Part shown: positions 49,131-58,010 of the stretch, in pieces | Layout of the letters: every line of letters starts with the position of its first letter | How positions within the stretch are numbered: position 1 is the first letter of the stretch | Assembly: GCF_000968135.1 (NCBI RefSeq) | Contig: NZ_FO538765.1 | Span: forward strand, 2,616,001 to 2,680,000 | Length of the DNA: 64,000 nt | Reading direction: 5' to 3' | From: Magnetospira sp. QH-2 | GTDB lineage: Bacteria > Pseudomonadota > Alphaproteobacteria > Rhodospirillales > Magnetospiraceae | Notes under the pieces: model-generated | Databases searched by the model: none | The model's input: the letters and a program-made list of their open reading frames with translations, nothing else | Told to the model about the DNA's origin: nothing | Translations under genes and position numbers: made by a program

Positions 49131-50165
49131 TCAAGCGAAGGACAGTTGTACCTTCATGGCCGTATGGCGATCCCCGGCTGCCTCGAAGGCGGCCACGGCA
49201 TCCTCGATGGGATAGACTCCGGTCAGCAGCGGTTCCAGAGGCACCCGCCCCGCCCCGATCAACTTGACCGCCCAGGCGAATTCCTCATGGAAGCGGAAGG
49301 CGCCGCACCATTCGATTTCCTTGGCCACCAATTGATTCTGGGGGATTGAAACATCACCGCCCAACCCCAACTGCACCAATCGCCCGCGCGGACGGATGAC
49401 ATCCAATGCCGAACGCAGGGCGGCTTCGTTGCCCGAGGCCTCGATGACCACATCGAAGGTTCCCTTGCCTGCCGCAAAGGCGGCCATTTTTTCGCTTTCA
49501 GTGGCCACGTTGATGGTGGAATCGGCGCCCACGGCGCGGGCCCGCTCCAGGGCTTCATCAACCACATCGGTGGCAACCACTTCCAGCGCGCCTTGCAGCT
49601 TGGCCGCCGCAACCACCAAGGCACCGATGGGACCGGTGCCCGTGACCAGCACCCGCTTGCCGATGAGGCTTCCGGCCCGATTGACCGCATGCAGACCAAC
49701 GGAAAAAGGCTCGGCGAAGGCGGCTTCCTGTGGACTGGTCCCCTCAGGGACCTTCTCGCACTGCCAGGCCTTGGCCACCAGACCCTGGCTAAAGGCGCCT
49801 TGGACATGGGGATTACGCATGGCGCTGCCGTAGTAGCGCATTTCATGGCAATGGTTATACAACGCCTTGCGGCAATACTCGCATTCGCCGCACGGACGGC
49901 TGGGGTTGACCGCCACCAGATCTCCGACGGACAGGCCTTGCACCTTGCCTCCCACGGTGGTGATCCGCCCGGCAACCTCGTGCCCAAGGATCATCGGTTC
50001 CTTGATGCGGATCGCGCCGAACCCACCATTGTGGTAGTAATGCAGATCCGATCCGCAGATCCCCCCAGCCTCGATGGCAAGGGTGACTTCGTCTTCCGCG
50101 GCTTCGGCCAATTCCCGCTCTTCGATACGCAAGTCCTTGGGGCCATGGCACACAACGGCTTTCAT
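49131..50165 (-). CDS. idnD: L-idonate 5-dehydrogenase-like zinc alcohol dehydrogenase
   Basis: This 344-residue medium-chain dehydrogenase has catalytic zinc ligands in GGICGSDLHYYHNGGFG and GHEVAGR, four structural-zinc cysteines in CGECEYCRKALYNHC, and the NAD motif GTGPIGALVVAAAK. It would oxidise L-idonate to 5-ketogluconate. The ATG at 50165 is chosen over one five codons upstream. It is downstream of the 2-hydroxyacid dehydrogenase gene (11-bp gap) on the minus strand. Sorbitol or threonine dehydrogenase are related alternatives, but the context favours IdnD. Confidence 0.88.
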   Translation of the reverse strand: MKAVVCHGPKDLRIEERELAEAAEDEVTLAIEAGGICGSDLHYYHNGGFGAIRIKEPMILGHEVAGRITTVGGKVQGLSVGDLVAVNPSRPCGECEYCRKALYNHCHEMRYYGSAMRNPHVQGAFSQGLVAKAWQCEKVPEGTSPQEAAFAEPFSVGLHAVNRAGSLIGKRVLVTGTGPIGALVVAAAKLQGALEVVATDVVDEALERARAVGADSTINVATESEKMAAFAAGKGTFDVVIEASGNEAALRSALDVIRPRGRLVQLGLGGDVSIPQNQLVAKEIEWCGAFRFHEEFAWAVKLIGAGRVPLEPLLTGVYPIEDAVAAFEAAGDRHTAMKVQLSFA

Positions 50166-50176
50166 GACGGTTCCTT

Positions 50177-51124
50177 TCACAACACAGGGGTCGGCAGATC
50201 ACGGCCGTCGAAATGGGCGGCGAGATTGTCGAACATCAATTGTCCCATGGCCTGACGGGTCTCAACGGTGCCGCTGGCCATATGCGGCTGCAGCAGCACG
50301 TTGTCGAGAGCCAGGAAACGGGGATCCAAATTCGGTTCACCCTCGAATACGTCCAGAGCGGCAAAGCCCAGCGCGTGGGTTTCAAGGGCACTCAGAAGCG
50401 CGGCCTCATCGATATTGGAAGCACGCGAAATATTCAAAAGCATGCCATCCGGGCCCAGCGCTGCTATGACCTCGGGACCGACCACATGGCGGGTCGCTTC
50501 GCCGCCGGTCAGGGTCACAAACAAGAAATCAGAACGGTCGGCCAAGGCAACCGGATCAGGCAGATAGTGCCAATTTGGGGCTGCATCCTTGGGTTCCAGG
50601 TCCGTATAGGCGATATCCATGTCAAAGGCGGCACAGCGTTTGGCCACTTCAAATCCGATGCGCCCCAGCCCCAAGATCCCCACCCGCTTACCAAACACTC
50701 GGGTTTTCAGGGGGTAGAGTCCATCCTTGGACCAGGCCCGGCTGCGGACCCAGCGTTCTCCACCCACCACGCCACGCGCGGCGGCCAACAGCATGGCAAT
50801 GCCGAAATCGGCAACGTCCTTGGTGAGCACGTCCGGCGTATTGGTGACATGGATGCCCCGCTCCCGCGCCGCCTCCAAATCCACCGCATCATAGCCAACA
50901 CCATTTACCGCGATGATTTCCAGCTTCGGCAGGGCATTGATCAGCACACGCCCGGCACCCAACTCCCCCCGGGTGGCGATCCCCCGGATAAAATCGGCCC
51001 TTTCTCGAACAAAGGCCTCTTTGTCCTCGGCGTCAAAATAGCGATGCAGAACGAAGCGTTTCTTCAATCGCTCGAGATCCCAGGCGGGATAGGGTCCAAT
51101 TTGAAGAATGTCCGGCTTGGTCAT
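50177..51124 (-). CDS. D-isomer-specific 2-hydroxyacid dehydrogenase (GhrB-like)
   Basis: This 315-residue dehydrogenase has the NAD-binding GILGLGRIGFEVAKRC, the catalytic arginine in NISRASNIDEAAL, the glutamate in DVFEGEPNLD and the histidine in LQPHMASGT. GhrB-type enzymes reduce 2-keto-gluconate to gluconate as well as glyoxylate and hydroxypyruvate; both activities would suit this regulon. It is the first gene of the leftward pair and shares an operator-bearing intergenic region with idnO. Confidence 0.87.
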   Translation of the reverse strand: MTKPDILQIGPYPAWDLERLKKRFVLHRYFDAEDKEAFVRERADFIRGIATRGELGAGRVLINALPKLEIIAVNGVGYDAVDLEAARERGIHVTNTPDVLTKDVADFGIAMLLAAARGVVGGERWVRSRAWSKDGLYPLKTRVFGKRVGILGLGRIGFEVAKRCAAFDMDIAYTDLEPKDAAPNWHYLPDPVALADRSDFLFVTLTGGEATRHVVGPEVIAALGPDGMLLNISRASNIDEAALLSALETHALGFAALDVFEGEPNLDPRFLALDNVLLQPHMASGTVETRQAMGQLMFDNLAAHFDGRDLPTPVL

Positions 51125-51168
51125 CAGGGTTCCTTGAATTGAACTTGACAGAAGCGCCTGCCATTGGC

Positions 51169-51184
51169 ATGTTATCGATAACAG
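51169..51184. promoter_or_regulatory. LacI-type operator, site 6 (ghrB-like / idnO divergent promoter)
   Basis: ATGTTATCGATAACAG is the best match to the shared palindrome. It lies centrally in the 115-bp divergent gap and could control both directions. Confidence 0.75.
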
Positions 51185-51239
51185 CTTTCGCATGCAAGAT
51201 TAATATGGGCGCGAGCGACCAGATGGGAAAGGATTTGTC

Positions 51240-52010
51240 GTGTACTCCTTGGAAATGTTTAGTCTGAAAGGCCGCACTGCCTTGATTACCGGCTCCGGTC
51301 AGGGCATCGGCTTCGAGTTGGCCCGCGGCCTGGCAGGCGCGGGTGCCGCTGTGATTCTCAATGATATCGATAATGAGAAACTGGCCAAGGCCGCCGAAAA
51401 GATTCGGGCCGAGGGCGCCACGGTCCATGAATTGGGGTTTGATGTCACGGACCCGGCGGCGGTGGCCACCGCCGTGGACGGTTTCGAAGCCGACAACGGC
51501 CCCATCGACATTCTGGTCAACAACGCGGGCATGCAGTTCCGCGCCCCGCTGGAAGAATTCCCGATCGACCGCTTCGACTTCATGATGCGGTTGAACATCA
51601 ATTCGGCCTTCTATGTGGGACAGGCGGTCGCCAAACACATGATCGCCCGCGGCGGCGGAAAGATCGTCAATATCTGCTCGGTACAGACCGCGTTGGCCCG
51701 CCCCTCCATCGCGCCCTATACCGCTTCCAAGGGTGCCATGGCCAATATGACCAAGGGCATGTCCACCGACTGGGCGAAGCACGGATTACAGGTCAATGGC
51801 CTGGCGCCGGGATACTTTAAAACAGAACTCACTTCGGCCTTGGTCGCCGACGAGGAATTCACCGCCTGGCTGAGCGGACGCACCCCCGCCGGACGCTGGG
51901 GCGACGTCAGCGAGTTGGTGGGCGCCTGCGTGTTTCTCAGTTCTCCCGCAGCCAGTTTTGTGAATGGACACATTCTCTATGTCGATGGCGGAATTACCGT
52001 TTCACTTTGA
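51240..52010 (+). CDS. idnO: Gluconate 5-dehydrogenase-like SDR
   Basis: This 256-residue SDR has TGSGQGIGFELA near residue 18, NNAG, a serine in CSVQTALARPSIAPYTASKGA with the YxxxK pair, and the C-terminal DGGITVSL. It would reduce 5-ketogluconate to gluconate, linking idnD to gluconokinase. The GTG at 51240 has AAAGGA 6 bases upstream; the ATG at 51255 is an alternative. A palindrome like the operators (51361-51376) lies within the gene and may be chance. It overlaps gluconokinase. Confidence 0.87.
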   Translation: MYSLEMFSLKGRTALITGSGQGIGFELARGLAGAGAAVILNDIDNEKLAKAAEKIRAEGATVHELGFDVTDPAAVATAVDGFEADNGPIDILVNNAGMQFRAPLEEFPIDRFDFMMRLNINSAFYVGQAVAKHMIARGGGKIVNICSVQTALARPSIAPYTASKGAMANMTKGMSTDWAKHGLQVNGLAPGYFKTELTSALVADEEFTAWLSGRTPAGRWGDVSELVGACVFLSSPAASFVNGHILYVDGGITVSL

Positions 52011-52533
52011 TCAACGGCCCGTAGTAGTGGTCATGGGCGTCTCCGGGTCGGGCAAATCGACCATCGGAGAGGCCCTGGCGGCCCGCCTTGGCCTACCGTT
52101 CCTGGACGCCGATGACTATCACCCACCGGCCAACGTGGACAAGATGTCCCAAGGGATTCCACTGACCGATGCGGACCGGTGGCCCTGGCTGAAATCCCTG
52201 GGACTGGCGATGAATGACGCGGCGGCAAAGGCCGGCGGCGTCATTGCCACCTGCTCCGCCCTCAAGCGCGTCTATCGCACCACCCTATCCGGGCAGGTCG
52301 GTCTCCCGCTGATTTATGTTTTGCTGGATGGCGACCGGGACACCCTGTTTGCCCGCATGAACGCCCGCAAGGACCACTATATGCCGCCCAGTCTTTTGGA
52401 CAGCCAACTGGCGGCCCTGGAGCGGCCCGAAACCGATGAGCCCGCCCTCACCTGCGCCATCGACCGTCCGGTCGCCGAGATCATCGACGAAATCGCCGTC
52501 ACGCTCGATGAATGGACGGACCCGGGATCCTAA
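51979..52533 (+). CDS. gntK: Gluconokinase
   Basis: This kinase (about 184 residues from the ATG at 51979; starts at 51964 and 51985 are also possible) phosphorylates gluconate to 6-phosphogluconate. It has Walker A GVSGSGKST, the DADDYHPPANVDKMSQGIPLTDADRWPWL substrate region (read in pieces) and CSALKRVYR. The start lies inside the end of idnO, so translation is probably coupled. It is the exit of the idonate-ketogluconate route into central metabolism. Confidence 0.93.
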   Translation: MSMAELPFHFDQRPVVVVMGVSGSGKSTIGEALAARLGLPFLDADDYHPPANVDKMSQGIPLTDADRWPWLKSLGLAMNDAAAKAGGVIATCSALKRVYRTTLSGQVGLPLIYVLLDGDRDTLFARMNARKDHYMPPSLLDSQLAALERPETDEPALTCAIDRPVAEIIDEIAVTLDEWTDPGS

Positions 52534-52542
52534 AGACTTTAG

Positions 52543-52687
52543 CAGGCTGCTGAAAAAGTCTGATTTCGAGCGTGTGGCGACATATGCTTCGACAAGTTCA
52601 GCATGAGGGCCTTTGAATTTTCAACATGTGAGCCTCACCCTGAGCTTGTCGAAGGGCGAGGCGGGCCGTAGGACAACACTTTTTCAG
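52543..52687. repeat. Family-1 MITE-like repeat, left part (split by IS copy 2)
   Basis: It runs from CAGGCTGCTGAAAAAGTC to CACTTTTTCAG; the final CAGCCTG is displaced to 54077-54083 by the IS. TTA is present on both outer sides (52539-52541 and 54084-54086). Its interior is inverted compared with the copy at 2411, so the IS struck the opposite end of the repeat, at the same position of the terminal sequence. Confidence 0.85.
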
Positions 52688-52798
52688 ATGGCGGTAATCG
52701 AGCAGTCAGGGATTGCCTAAACAGTCAGCTGGTCTCCACACTCGGTCTTGATCAAGTATCCGGGTCAATTCCTGGACATGGAACAGAGGAGACCAGCT

Positions 52799-53830
52799 AT
52801 GGAGTATTTTGTTGGAATGGACGTATCGATGGCAAGCATTTCGATCTGTGAGATTGATGCAAAGGGAACCGTCATTCGCGAAGGCAAGGTGTCAAGCACA
52901 CCCGAGGCGGTCGCCACTTGGCTCGAGGAAAGCGGGCGTGGCTTTGCGCGAATTGGGTTGGAAGCTGGCCCTCTGGCGCCTTGGCTGTACGCAGGACTGT
53001 CCAGTCGGGGCCTCCCTGTGATTTGTATCGAGACCCGGCAAATGAAGGCCTTTGCCAGCGCCAGCCCAGTCAAGACGGACCGTCGCGACGCCCGCTTGAT
53101 CAGCCAGGCGATGCGGACCGGTTTGTACCGCGCGACCCACGTCAAGACCGCGCGCAGTCAGGAGCTCCGGATGGTGCTGACCCATCGGGAGACCCTGGTT
53201 CATCAGGTCCGTCAGTTGTCCAATACGGTACGAGGAACATTGAAAGCTTTCGGCCTCAAGGTCGGTATGGCGCGCGGACGCCTTTTCGCGGCGCGGGTTC
53301 GGGAATTGACGGCTGATAACCCGCACCTCAGCGCAGCCGCCGAGCCGCTCTTGCTTGCGCGCCAAGCCTTGCTCGAACAACTCGACAAGCTCGACCGGCA
53401 GGTTCATGCCGCTGCGCGCGATGATAGCGTTTGCCGGCGCCTGATGACCGTTCCCGGCGTCGGCCCGGTTACCGCCCTCGCTTTCAGGACAGGACTCGAC
53501 GTGCCGGAACGGTTTCAAAAGTCGGTCATGGTCGGCGCCCACTTCGGGCTTGTCCCACGCAGATACGCCTCGGGAGAGCAGGACCGAAGCGGCCCCATCA
53601 GCAAGTGCGGAGATGCCATGGTTCGTTGGCTTTTGTTCGAGGCCGCCAATGCACTTCTCACTCGAACCCGCCGTTGGTCCTGGCTCAAACACTGGGGGCT
53701 CGCGGTCGCCAAAAGGCGCGGGATGAAACGCGCCAAGGTAGCCGTTGCCCGGCGTCTCGCCGTAATCATGCATCGCATGTGGATCGACGGCACGGACTTC
53801 CAGTACCGCAAGGAGGAGACCGCCATCTAA
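52799..53830 (+). CDS. IS110 family transposase (DEDD recombinase), copy 2
   Basis: This 343-residue protein is identical to that at 2689-3720: the N-terminal RuvC-like DEDD domain starts YFVGMDVSMAS, followed by the helix-hairpin-helix VPGVGPVTALAF and C-terminal transposase_20 domain. The open frame is intact. An open 388-codon frame on the opposite strand is only its shadow. Confidence 0.93.
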   Translation: MEYFVGMDVSMASISICEIDAKGTVIREGKVSSTPEAVATWLEESGRGFARIGLEAGPLAPWLYAGLSSRGLPVICIETRQMKAFASASPVKTDRRDARLISQAMRTGLYRATHVKTARSQELRMVLTHRETLVHQVRQLSNTVRGTLKAFGLKVGMARGRLFAARVRELTADNPHLSAAAEPLLLARQALLEQLDKLDRQVHAAARDDSVCRRLMTVPGVGPVTALAFRTGLDVPERFQKSVMVGAHFGLVPRRYASGEQDRSGPISKCGDAMVRWLLFEAANALLTRTRRWSWLKHWGLAVAKRRGMKRAKVAVARRLAVIMHRMWIDGTDFQYRKEETAI

Positions 53831-53834
53831 ACAC

Positions 53835-54040
53835 AACGAAAACCGAGATCGCCTGAAGGGCGGCCAGGACGCGTGGCGACGCGCGGGGCTCGGATGACAG
53901 CGCGCAGGCTGCAGTGGCGTAAGACCACGCTTTTCAGATTGCTGCACCCGATCCCCCTTGATCCCCATCATGCGGCGACGACGTCGACCGCGGACAGAAG
54001 CAAAGGGCGCCACATACCCCAGGTTCAAACCGACGGCTTG
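53835..54040 (+). ncRNA. Candidate bridge RNA of IS copy 2
   Basis: This is the same 3' noncoding region as at 3725-3930, with one base change (54017) just beyond the second guide pair. Target-like segments lie at 53904-53912 (GCAGGCTGC) and 53930-53937 (CTTTTCAG), and donor-like segments at 53994-54000 (ACAGAAG) and 54008-54012 (CGCCA). Ends are approximate. Confidence 0.6.
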
Positions 54041-54103
54041 GAAATCAGCTTGACTCAAATGACTCGATTACAGAAGCAGCCTGTTAGATTGTCGACGCGA
54101 GGC

Positions 54104-54739
54104 TCAGATGCGGGCGCCGATATATTCATCGACCATTTCATGCATGGGAATGATGTGGTCGCCATAGAAATGGTCGGCCCCCTCAATCGTCCGATAGTCG
54201 ATGGTGATATTCTTCTGGCTCGACAGCTTGTCTGAAAGCTTGTCCACCGCGGCCTTGTTGACCACCTGGTCCTGGTCGCCCTGGACGATCAGTCCCGACG
54301 ATGGGCACGGGGCGAGGAAGGTAAAATCATACTGATCAGCAGGCGGCGAGATGGATACAAACCCGGAGATCTCCGGACGACGCATCATCAACTGCATGCC
54401 AATCCAGGCGCCGAACGAGAACCCGGCGATCCAGCAACCGGCGGCGTTTTGATTATAGTTCTGTAGCCAATCCAGGGCCGAAGCCGCATCGGACAATTCG
54501 CCCGTGCCGCTGTCGAACGTCCCTTGAGACCGCCCAACACCGCGGAAATTGAATCGCAGCACCGAAAATCCACGGCGCGCAAAAGTCTGATACAGCGTGA
54601 AGACCACCCGATTGTTCATGGTGCCACCGTTCTGCGGATGCGGATGCAGCATCAACGCAATGGGGGCATTGGGCTTCTTGCTGTGATGATATCGGCCTTC
54701 GAGGCGGCCTTCGGGACCATTGAAAATGACGTCAGGCAT
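54104..54739 (-). CDS. Alpha/beta hydrolase
   Basis: This 211-residue hydrolase of the dienelactone hydrolase-like group has MLHPHPQNGGTMNN (oxyanion region), FNFRGVGRSQG, the nucleophile elbow GFSFGAW, an aspartate in VQGDQDQVV and a histidine in GADHFYG. The group hydrolyses esters of unknown identity. It is divergent from cysE and the isc operon, and its 3' end lies 27 bases from the IS insertion. Confidence 0.88.
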   Translation of the reverse strand: MPDVIFNGPEGRLEGRYHHSKKPNAPIALMLHPHPQNGGTMNNRVVFTLYQTFARRGFSVLRFNFRGVGRSQGTFDSGTGELSDAASALDWLQNYNQNAAGCWIAGFSFGAWIGMQLMMRRPEISGFVSISPPADQYDFTFLAPCPSSGLIVQGDQDQVVNKAAVDKLSDKLSSQKNITIDYRTIEGADHFYGDHIIPMHEMVDEYIGARI

Positions 54740-54846
54740 GAAGTGGGTCAGGTATCCTTGTTAATCGGCGAACCCAAATGCCCGGAACCTAAAGACCAAG
54801 GTGGGTAAGTGGGTATTTTCCCCGGATCGCAAAAAACATAGCCAAA

Positions 54847-54879
54847 ATACTTGACCGTTTTTATCGGGTATCCTATATA
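54847..54879 (+). promoter_or_regulatory. isc operon promoter with IscR type-1-like site
   Basis: TTGACC (54851-54856) and TATATA (54874-54879) with a 17-base spacer form a strong sigma-70-type promoter about 80 bases before cysE. Over the -35 lies a 25-bp stretch (54847-54871) reading ATACTTGACC, then GTTTTTA, then TCGGGTAT. It fits the enterobacterial IscR type-1 pattern ATASYYGAC...CRRSTAT at nearly every fixed position. [2Fe-2S]-IscR bound here would block the promoter. Confidence 0.75.
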
Positions 54880-54958
54880 CAGTTCATCAACGGAAGGGGC
54901 GCAGTCCTTCAGAGGGGCTGCATATTAACACTATTTAGGGTATGGATTTCAAGAGGCA

Positions 54959-55738
54959 ATGGCCGTGAGCGTTTTTTCCCGCCTAAAAGAGGATATTGAA
55001 TCCTTCATCGCCCGCGATCCGGCTGCCCGGTCGCGGCTTGAGGTGACGCTCACCTATCCCGGATTTCATGCCCTGTTGACCTACCGTTTGGCCCATGGGC
55101 TGTGGCGCAGGAACTGGAAGCTCAGCGCCAAGCTTCTTTCGTACCTGGGCCGGATCGTCACCGGCATCGAGATTCATCCCGGCGCGACCATAGGGCGGCG
55201 TTTTTTCATTGACCATGGAACCGGTGTGGTGATCGGGGAAACCTCGCATATCGGCGACGACGTCACCATTTATCATGGGGTCACCCTGGGCGGCATCGCG
55301 CCATCGGTGGACAGCCACGAACAGGTCAACCAGAAGCGCCATCCGACCATCGAAGATCGCGTGATCATCGGATCCGGGGCGCAGATCTTGGGTCCGATCG
55401 TCATCGGACATTGTGCCCGTGTCGGCGCCAATGCCGTGGTCTACAAAGACGTGGAGCCGAAAGTTACGGCCGTGGGCATTCCAGCCCGCGCGGTAATGCC
55501 CAGAGACAAGGCCAAGGCGGGCGAGTTTCAGGCCTACGGCACGGCCTTGGATGACATACCCGATCCCGTGGCCCGCGCCATGGACGGCTTGCGCGGTCAA
55601 GTGACGGCCCTGCTGGCCCGGGTCGAGGAATTGGAAAAAGAAATCGAGCAGCAACCGCGTGAGGCGGCGGCTCAAGATCAATCAGACTCCGATAAGGACC
55701 AAGACAAGCGATCAAACGTCGTTTCCATCGGAGAATAA
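54959..55738 (+). CDS. cysE: Serine O-acetyltransferase
   Basis: This 259-residue enzyme makes O-acetylserine, the carbon acceptor for cysteine synthesis. It is of the shorter CysE form, with the left-handed hexapeptide core [24 protein letters not shown], the catalytic histidines in DHGTG and YHGVTLGG, and [20 protein letters not shown]. The last 60 residues form a charged helix. It is the first gene behind the IscR-type promoter, 21 bases before iscR, so cysteine supply and its use by IscS appear to be regulated together. Confidence 0.94.
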   Translation: MAVSVFSRLKEDIESFIARDPAARSRLEVTLTYPGFHALLTYRLAHGLWRRNWKLSAKLLSYLGRIVTGIEIHPGATIGRRFFIDHGTGVVIGETSHIGDDVTIYHGVTLGGIAPSVDSHEQVNQKRHPTIEDRVIIGSGAQILGPIVIGHCARVGANAVVYKDVEPKVTAVGIPARAVMPRDKAKAGEFQAYGTALDDIPDPVARAMDGLRGQVTALLARVEELEKEIEQQPREAAAQDQSDSDKDQDKRSNVVSIGE

Positions 55739-55759
55739 GACAGGAAGAGGAGAGTTAAC

Positions 55760-56242
55760 GTGAGGCTCAGTACCAAGGGACGTTACGCCGTTATGGCCAT
55801 GGTCGATCTGGCTTTCCACAACAAAGGAAACCCGGTGCCCCTGGCCGATATAGCCGATCGACAGGAAATCTCCCTGTCCTACCTGGAGCAGCTGTTCGGT
55901 CGTCTCCGCAAAGGCGGATTGGTCAAGAGCGTGCGCGGTCCCGGCGGCGGGTACCTCCTGTCCCGACCGGCCAACGATGTGCGGGTCTCCGACATCATCA
56001 TGGCGGTGGACGAACCCATCAAGGCTACCCGCTGCAAGCCCGGTTCACCCGCCGGTTGCCGACACAACAAGGCCCGCTGCCTGACCCACGATCTGTGGGA
56101 AGAACTGAGCAATCAAATCTATCTGTATCTGAGCTCGGTATCTTTGGAATCCATCTGTAGCAAGGAAATCCTCGGATCCAGCGGCATGTTCATGCGCGAC
56201 GCCATTGACGAGGCCCTTGAAACCCCGCTCGCCGCGCAATAG
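55760..56242 (+). CDS. iscR: Iron-sulfur cluster regulator IscR
   Basis: This 160-residue Rrf2-family repressor has a winged helix at the N terminus ([45 protein letters not shown]) and the [2Fe-2S] ligand region [20 protein letters not shown] with three cysteines and the histidine; spacing differs a little from E. coli. The start is GTG at 55760 with GGAGAG upstream. A matching site lies over the promoter ahead of cysE, consistent with autoregulation. Confidence 0.94.
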   Translation: MRLSTKGRYAVMAMVDLAFHNKGNPVPLADIADRQEISLSYLEQLFGRLRKGGLVKSVRGPGGGYLLSRPANDVRVSDIIMAVDEPIKATRCKPGSPAGCRHNKARCLTHDLWEELSNQIYLYLSSVSLESICSKEILGSSGMFMRDAIDEALETPLAAQ

Positions 56243-56301
56243 ATCCCAATCCCAAGGTGTGTGGGCTTCCCCAACGAGGCGCCCCAGAGGAGCACAACAA
56301 A

Positions 56302-57546
56302 ATGTCAGACGTCCAAGGCAAGGGACATAACAGCATCGTGACGCCGGTCTATCTGGACTATCAGGCGACCACGCCCACCGACCCGCGCGTGGTCGAGGAA
56401 ATGCTGCCCTGGTTCACTCAGAATTTTGGCAACCCCCACTCCCGGAACCATGCCTATGGCTGGCGCACCGAGGAAGCGGTGGAAATCGGCCGCAAGCAGG
56501 TGGCGAGCCTGATCGGTGCCGACCCGCGCGAGATCATCTTCACCTCCGGCGCCACCGAGGCCAACAACACCGCGCTCAAGGGCGTGGCCCGCTTCTACAA
56601 GGACAAGAAGCGCCACATCATCACCGTGGTCACCGAACACAAATGCGTTCTCGATACCTGTCGCCACCTGGAGCAGGAAGGCTTCGAAGTTACCTATCTG
56701 CCGGTGCAACAAAATGGCCTGATCGATCTGGACCTGTTGCGCGACACCCTCCGCGAAGACACGCTGATGGTCTCGGTGATGGGCGTCAACAATGAGATCG
56801 GCGTCATTCAGCCGCTCAAGGAAATTGGCGCCATGTGCAAGGAGAACAAGACCTTCTTCCACACCGACTGTGCCCAGGCGGTGGGCAAGATCCCGCTCGA
56901 CGTCAACGACATGAACATCGACCTGATGAGCATTTCCGGCCACAAGCTATATGGCCCCATGGGCATCGGCGCCCTGTTCGTCCGACGCCGTCCCCGGGTG
57001 CGCCTGGAAGCCTTGATTTCCGGCGGTGGACAGGAACGAGGCATGCGCTCGGGCACCCTGCCGGTGCCGCTCTGTGTCGGCCTGGGCAAGGCCTGCGAGA
57101 TCGCCGAAAAGGAAATGGCGGCGGAATCCGAACGTCTGCGCATGCTGCGTGACCGTTTTTACAAGAAATTCAACGACGCCCTTTCCGAGGTCTTCTTGAA
57201 TGGCGACTTGGAACAGCGCATCCCCGGCAACCTGAACCTGTCCTTTGCCTATGTGGAAGGCGAAGGCCTGATGATGGGGATCAAGGATCTGGCGGTATCA
57301 AGTGGTTCCGCCTGCACCTCGGCCTCCCTGGAGCCGTCTTATGTGTTGCGCGCCCTGGGCGTGGAAGAGGAACTGGCCCATACCAGTCTGCGGCTGGGCA
57401 TTGGCCGCTTTACCACCGAGGAAGAAGTGGATTTCGCCGTCGATCTGATCGTCCGCGAAGTCACCCGCCTACGCGAGATGAGCCCGCTGTGGGAAATGGC
57501 GCAACAAGGCATCGATATCAAATCCATCCAGTGGGCCGAACACTGA
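56302..57546 (+). CDS. iscS: Cysteine desulfurase IscS
   Basis: This 414-residue PLP enzyme takes sulfur from cysteine for cluster assembly and tRNA thiolation. It has the PLP lysine in [12 protein letters not shown], the histidine in [11 protein letters not shown] and the catalytic cysteine loop [21 protein letters not shown]. The ATG at 56302 matches the family; upstream codons lie in the gap after iscR. MnmA, which takes sulfur from IscS, is encoded at the end of the same gene run. Confidence 0.97.
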   Translation: MSDVQGKGHNSIVTPVYLDYQATTPTDPRVVEEMLPWFTQNFGNPHSRNHAYGWRTEEAVEIGRKQVASLIGADPREIIFTSGATEANNTALKGVARFYKDKKRHIITVVTEHKCVLDTCRHLEQEGFEVTYLPVQQNGLIDLDLLRDTLREDTLMVSVMGVNNEIGVIQPLKEIGAMCKENKTFFHTDCAQAVGKIPLDVNDMNIDLMSISGHKLYGPMGIGALFVRRRPRVRLEALISGGGQERGMRSGTLPVPLCVGLGKACEIAEKEMAAESERLRMLRDRFYKKFNDALSEVFLNGDLEQRIPGNLNLSFAYVEGEGLMMGIKDLAVSSGSACTSASLEPSYVLRALGVEEELAHTSLRLGIGRFTTEEEVDFAVDLIVREVTRLREMSPLWEMAQQGIDIKSIQWAEH

Positions 57547-57569
57547 GCATATAGAGGGAGTTACGCATT

Positions 57570-57974
57570 ATGGCGTACAGCGACAAAGTCATCGATCACT
57601 ATGAACATCCCCGTAACGTCGGCGCCCTCGACAAGGACGACGGCACGGTCGGCACCGGTTTGGTAGGCGCCCCGGCCTGTGGCGATGTCATGAAGCTGCA
57701 AATCAAGGTCAGTGCCGAAGGCATCATCGAGGACGCCAAGTTCAAGACCTTCGGCTGCGGCTCGGCCATTGCGTCCAGCTCGTTGGTCACCGAATGGGTC
57801 AAGGGCAAGTCACTGGACGAGGCGGCTTCGATCAAGAATACCGAAATCGCCGAGGAACTGGCGCTGCCGCCGGTGAAGATCCATTGCTCCGTGCTGGCCG
57901 AGGATGCTATCAAGGCCGCCATCGAAGATTACAAGGCCAAGGATGCCAAACCGGAGTCCGACGCGGCGGAGTAA
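57570..57974 (+). CDS. iscU: Fe-S cluster scaffold IscU
   Basis: This 134-residue scaffold has the three ligand cysteines in GAPACGDVM, FGCGSAIASSS and KIHCSVLAEDA, and the aspartate neighbour. The chaperone-recognition motif LPPVK is present, consistent with hscA and hscB downstream. It lies 23 bases after iscS. Confidence 0.97.
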   Translation: MAYSDKVIDHYEHPRNVGALDKDDGTVGTGLVGAPACGDVMKLQIKVSAEGIIEDAKFKTFGCGSAIASSSLVTEWVKGKSLDEAASIKNTEIAEELALPPVKIHCSVLAEDAIKAAIEDYKAKDAKPESDAAE

Positions 57975-58010
57975 TATCGCCGGTCGAAGACCGAACGGAG
58001 GAGCCCGACC

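Larger units (their letters stand above)
52688..54076 (+). mobile_element. IS110 family (IS1111-type) insertion sequence, copy 2
   Basis: This 1,389-bp element is identical to copy 1 (2578-3966) except for A at 52720 and C at 54017. Subterminal inverted repeats GTAATCGAG (52694-52702) and CTCGATTAC (54063-54071) are present. It is in the same orientation as copy 1, exactly 50,110 bp away, and lies between the convergent gntK and hydrolase genes. Confidence 0.92.

Noticed and set aside
51361-51376. A seventh LacI-type operator inside idnO (ATGATATCGATAATGA)
   Set aside because: It lies within codons for a conserved NDIDNEKL stretch and its right half-site is weak; coincidence is as likely as function.
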